Part shown: piece after piece, positions 59,601-64,000 of the stretch | Numbering within the stretch: position 1 is the stretch's first letter | Layout of the letters: each line of letters starts with the position of its first letter | NCBI GenBank assembly: GCA_016802295.1 | Contig: JAESIW010000199.1 | Coordinates: forward strand, 334,095 to 398,094 | DNA length: 64,000 bases | Direction of reading: 5' to 3' | DNA from: Brachionus rotundiformis | Lineage: Eukaryota; Rotifera; Eurotatoria; Ploima; Brachionidae | The notes under the pieces: model-generated | What the model was told of the DNA's origin: nothing | Seen by the model: the letters and a program-made list of their open reading frames with translations, nothing else | The model's database searches: none | Position numbers and translations under genes: made by a program

Positions 59601-62600
59601 CGATCCAAAAATCTGTACCAGAAGCCAAAATGAGTACCACCTGCTACCGCGTTGTGAATTACTGTATTGTTCGGGTTGGTAACCCAGTAAGCTGCTGGAG
59701 TTGAATCTTCATTTAACAAACTGGAACTTGTCTTTACATATATTGCCAAATTGTAGCTAAATTCATTTCCAATTTCAACACTGTCTTCCAAAAAGTAAGC
59801 ACCACCCATTATGTCGTAAATAAAATTACGGGAAACTTTAACATAGTGGGTACCATGGACATTCACTGCCCTATTGAATGATTTTCTTATTGAACACTCT
59901 CTTACATATGAGCTTGGCATGTCTCCATTTAAATGAAAATGAATTGGATATCTTCCTAGTCTGAATGATTGACCAACATGAAATAGCTCGACATTTTGAA
60001 TTCTGGCAATTACGTGTTCTTTGTCTCTTGGCGCATCCATGTCGGCGTGAATCATAATTTGTGCTCCAAATTCATTTGATCCAATCTCGTCACCATATCT
60101 TCCCAAATAGCAAGTTTGTGTGGCAAATTCAGAGGGATTGAAGCCTTCTGGACATGCTTTGGCACTCTTTAATATATTCCATGAATCGTCGTTGTTACCT
60201 CGAAATTTGATATTTCTTGTTAAAAGACCTATTTCAGCTTTCTTTTCAACCACATAAGTGTCTGGACTTTCTCCCACTTGAATTTCTACAGATAAATGAG
60301 TGTAGTTTAAACTTTGGTCAAGAGTAAGGGTCATATTATCTTCTGATTTTGATATAACTGTTCTAACTTCACTTTCTTTGACAGAAAATAAATCACCAGT
60401 GGTGGCGATTACTATTTCACTACCAGACTCCCATTCAACTGGTTCTTTTAGGACAATTTGGCTATCGCCAGCGCTGGCTGTTTGGCCCAATTGTGTCCAT
60501 GTTACACCAACAGGCTTTCCATGCATATCAATTGTGCCGTTACGTAAAGCGATCACTTTGGCACCAAAAATGGGTATTTCAATGGAACGAGCTGAGCCAT
60601 ACATTGTAATTTCTGCTTTGTGCATAAATGGTTCTTGCTCAGTTCCAATTTGTAAAAGACCATTATCTCTTCATAATTTTAAATATGAAAAAATTTTAAA
60701 AAATAATAAAATAAAAAATCTACATTATAATTATGTATTCGCATTGTAGATGAACATCTTGCATGTCATCAAATATCAAAGAACCACCAATGATAAGAAT
60801 TCCTTTTAGGATAGGTGTATTGGTGTCAAAATAAACAGCCTGGTTTTGGCTAATCACAACAACATCACCTTCGCTTGGTGGATCCATACCTCCCCAAGTG
60901 TATTTTGATGACCAAAGGTCTATGTATTCAAAAAAGTGGCCTTCCTTTTAAATAAAAAAAAAAATACATTATCTTAAATTATTGGTTCATTTTAATTACA
61001 TTGATAGCATTTCCGATTCCATTGACATATACTTGCACCAAAGCCTTGGTAGAAGAGTTCGGAAATGACCCAGTTCTACACATGATTGTTGATGCATTCA
61101 TTGAAATTATGTCACATGGCACATCAGCTATTGTTACTGATGTCAAGTCAACCCTTTTACCAAAAAATTTATAATTAGAACTAGAATTATTTTTTATTTT
61201 TACTGAAAGTTATTTCCAATGATGGTCAAAATAGTTCCACCTCCTGTCCCACCTCTGTTTGGCGTCGAGGCGTACAAATGAGGAGTTATGCTTTGCTTGT
61301 ACGAAAAAGGCTTTTGGACGCTTAGTCCATTTTCTTTTATTTCCAAGGTACAGTCTTTGTCAACTAATGAATTACTTGGTGGAACAATGCAGTAAATAAA
61401 TGAACTGGAATGATTCAAAAATTGGCATTCGTTGCCACATATTAAAACTTGACTCTTTTCTGAGAAACCACTTCCGTTAATTTTTAGATGAAGCCCCCCT
61501 GCCAAACTTGCTTGGTTTTCACTCAAACTGTGAGCGTTCAATTGAAAAACAAAGTCAAAATCTTTATTTGCCATGCCAAATGAACCAATTTTAAGTTCAA
61601 TTGGATATGTTCCGGCACCATGTTCACCAATTACACAAGTTATTTCGTTTAATGTTGAGGTTATAATTTCACAATTAGTACCATTTATATTCACATGTAC
61701 TTCATTTTTGTCCGTACTGAAGTTTTCACCAGTCAAAGTTAGCAAACTGGAAACAAAATCCTCTTGTTCTGGACTAACGTTGGTAATCAATGGTGTTTTG
61801 TCAGAATCAAATGTATAAATTAAGCCATTACTTAAATGGTCAATGCCTGAAGTTACAACACTAACATTTACTGTTTGAGCAGATTTTGCCTGTGTTTCAC
61901 ATTCAATTTCATTTATTTTAACATTTTTTACCATACAGACAGACTGACCAAGAGTAACAGACGACTGAATGGTAAAACCATTTCCTTGAATTTTGACTAA
62001 AGTACCTCCATTTGTGCTTCCAGAATTGGGCTCAATCGATTTTATTGTTAGCTTTCCTGTTATTTTTTCATTAAATTCATCTCCATTGCCAATTGATCTG
62101 ACATTTAAACTAATTGAGTGAGAGCCCGATTCAATACCATCAATTGTGCATACTATCAATGACTCTGTTGAGCTAACTACTTGACAAATTTGGTTTCCAA
62201 TCTCTAGCTTGATTTCATTAGCATCAGTTCCAAAATTTTGTCCAGTTATGGTCAAATTTGTTTCTTGCTCAATTTCATTTACTGAAATTGAAGTTATCTT
62301 TGGGGTTTCCAAAGCTGAAAACTCATAAGTTAGATTCATTATTTGCACATCATTGGTAAAAATTAAGATATCCTTCTCTCCAGTATTTGCCAAAGTGATA
62401 AACTTAAATGAGTCATATAAAACTTGTGAATTGCTTGAATCGTAAACTAAATCATCTAGAACAACTCTGGTTGATTGGTCAAAACCATCACCTCTTATGG
62501 TAACTAAAGCACCTCCGTTAGATGAGCCCAAAGTTGGTGTCATTTCTGAGACAGTTGGCAAAAATTGGACAAAAATAAAGCTATCCATCTTAAGTGCGTA

Positions 62601-64000
62601 CCCTTTGTTTTTGACTTTGACTTCAACACTGTGATTTTGGAACGATTTCAATCCACTATTTTTGCCAATATTGCACTTAATCTCATTTGAATTGACAGAA
62701 ACAATTGAGCATAACTTGCCACCAATGTAAACTTCATTTTCACATTCTGTACTGCTGAAACCTGACCCAGTTATATTTATTTGGGTCTCGGATGTGATGT
62801 TAAAAGGTGAAATGGATGTGATAGTTGGCACTGAACAACTTGTAAATCTCATTTTGTTTGTTGGAACATTTCCACAAGCTGCCTCTGTAATTTGCTGCGT
62901 CGAACAGTTGGGAGAAATTAATGGATCTTTTTTGAAAATTATTATTTTTATATCATCTTATATGTTTAACAAAAATTAAAAATCTAATTGAATTAAGTAG
63001 ATAAGAGTTTTTATTAAATAGGAATTTTTAATAAATAAAATACTTTCTGGCATTAAAAATGTAAATTTTTGATACTTACTTAATGGATCACAATGCAATT
63101 TCATGGGATCATTATCGGTATCTTCAGATGAATAGCACCATTTGAACGACTCATCAACATTGGTACATTGACTATACGTATTAGATTGGTAATTAAATGG
63201 AAAACTGCATTTTAATGCTTTTATATCATTCTGGCTGACTTCTATTTCCAAATCTTTCTCCTCATCTATGTCTAATACCACAATAACTCCGTGGAAATTT
63301 ACTACATTGCTTTGTTCAATGTAGCCAGACCAGTAATAGTAAGTTCCTGGATTGTTAAACTGAAAAGTAAATGAACCTGTTTCTGTTGGCGGCCCGCTCC
63401 AAAAACCCTCTGGTTCTATTACAGTTGGACTCTTGATCTGTTGTACCATAAATTTTAATCCAGCCACAACGTTATACGATTTCCATGACCATGTTACCAC
63501 ATCTCCTTTGTTTATTTCTACATAAGCCTGGTCCCAAGCGTAGCCTCTTCCCCATTCTTAAATAATTAAGTATTTTGCTTTCAATTTTTATTTACAAATT
63601 CTTACTTGGATTGTGGCCACTGTTGGTAATTTCATAAACAGTATGAGCTGCTTCTGACTCGCAGATAATGTAATCTCTGGTACAATTAATTACTTTGCAG
63701 CTGTACCTTTCAAAAGTGACCTTGTTTGAAGAGCAATCATTGGCATTGAATCCATCACCATAGATGGTAATAAGCGATCCGCCTCTTTTCGATGACAGTT
63801 TAGGCTCGAATGAACCAACATAAAAGATGTATTCTATTAATTGATCAAACCTTAGTTATTAATAATTTTTTTAGCTATAAATTTAATTTATTTAAGCAAA
63901 AAATAACTTGGCATTTCCAAATGAATTGACAGGAATTATCAATGGATAAAAGCCTGGCTCATTCGATGGAGTTTTTATCACAACTGAACCAGTAGTTGAT
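53685..64000 (-). CDS. PKHD1L1: Fibrocystin-L (PKHD1L1), C-terminal part; 5' end outside the window
   Basis: Giant extracellular cell-surface protein; in mammals it coats hair-cell stereocilia. Ten exons seen, 5' to 3': 63908..>64000, 63606..63850, 63080..63556, 61204..62926, 61000..61153, 60724..60944, 59061..60668, 55836..58957, 54836..55722, 53685..54752; about 3,200 codons, phases consistent. Order: an IPT/TIG domain; a cupredoxin-like fold (GDVVTWSWKSYNVVAG ... GTYYYWSGYIEQSN) lacking the usual Cys copper ligand; a fibronectin type II-like module (CSFPFNYQSNTYSQC ... WCYSS); about seven IPT/TIG repeats; G8 domain 1 (YTWGGMDPPSEGDVVVI) and parallel beta-helix repeats; G8 domain 2 (TWAFAEPGWGGYVETRS) and more beta-helix; then a long ectodomain. 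It ends SHGFNSLSLCFFIFSIINFLIQF-like: a hydrophobic stretch reaching the stop codon, with no cytoplasmic tail. Confidence 0.92.

Noticed and set aside
59419..60749. Open frames antisense or offset to the fibrocystin-L exons, including 60378-60749 plus
   Set aside because: Shadows within exons that carry clear G8 and beta-helix homology.
1..64000. tRNA genes, rRNA genes, CRISPR arrays and bacterial operon signals
   Set aside because: I looked for tRNA T-loop motifs (GGTTCGAATCC-like) and rRNA blocks and found none in a plausible cloverleaf; the sequence is eukaryotic, so CRISPR and operon features do not apply.

Overview
This window is AT-rich animal nuclear DNA. The protein-coding genes are split by GT-AG introns, many of them only about 44-60 nt long, and they use the standard stop codons. 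The gene content is metazoan: the synaptic active-zone scaffold RIM, a K-Cl cotransporter, fibrocystin-L, a clockwork-orange-like bHLH repressor and an autophagy-receptor-type SKICH protein. Very low GC, very short introns and moderate gene density fit a small-genome spiralian such as a monogonont rotifer. That placement is an inference from style, not from a marker gene.

Layout. 1-7.3 kb: a relic of a non-LTR retrotransposon, then a two-exon bHLH-Orange gene (minus). 7.3-13.8 kb: three plus-strand enzyme-type genes, a FAM151/menorin protein, a fucosyltransferase-like type II membrane protein and alkylglycerol monooxygenase (AGMO). The last two each have a copy of the same ~280-bp sequence just upstream. 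16-26.4 kb: a complete ten-exon RIM gene whose long introns hold LINE and inverted-repeat insertions. 27-28.2 kb: a broken mariner transposase and a near-identical 146-bp repeat. 29-36.7 kb: three minus-strand genes, an intronless TPR protein, a 13-exon valyl-tRNA synthetase (probably mitochondrial) and COP9 signalosome subunit 1. 36.9-39 kb: a LINE scrap and a decayed MULE-type DNA transposon. 40.5-42.8 kb: a small zinc-finger gene and gamma-SNAP (minus), head to head with a SKICH/coiled-coil/zinc-finger gene at 43.6-45.5 kb. 49-53.5 kb: a 13-exon K-Cl cotransporter. 53.7 kb to the right edge: the C-terminal ~3,200 codons of a fibrocystin-L (PKHD1L1) gene (minus) that continues beyond the window.

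Exon models were built by hand from splice sites, reading phase and recalled family architecture. In every complete multi-exon gene the summed coding length is a multiple of three. The genes do not form one pathway. RIM, gamma-SNAP and the cotransporter all act at membranes in excitable or secretory cells, but this looks like ordinary eukaryotic adjacency rather than a functional cluster.

I did not find a clear new molecular system. The best leads are the duplicated promoter-proximal element upstream of two unrelated genes, a small host gene whose C-terminal zinc finger has the same spacing as the finger in a nearby decayed MULE, a 146-bp repeat joined to different neighbours, and a stop-containing exon-like island inside a RIM intron.
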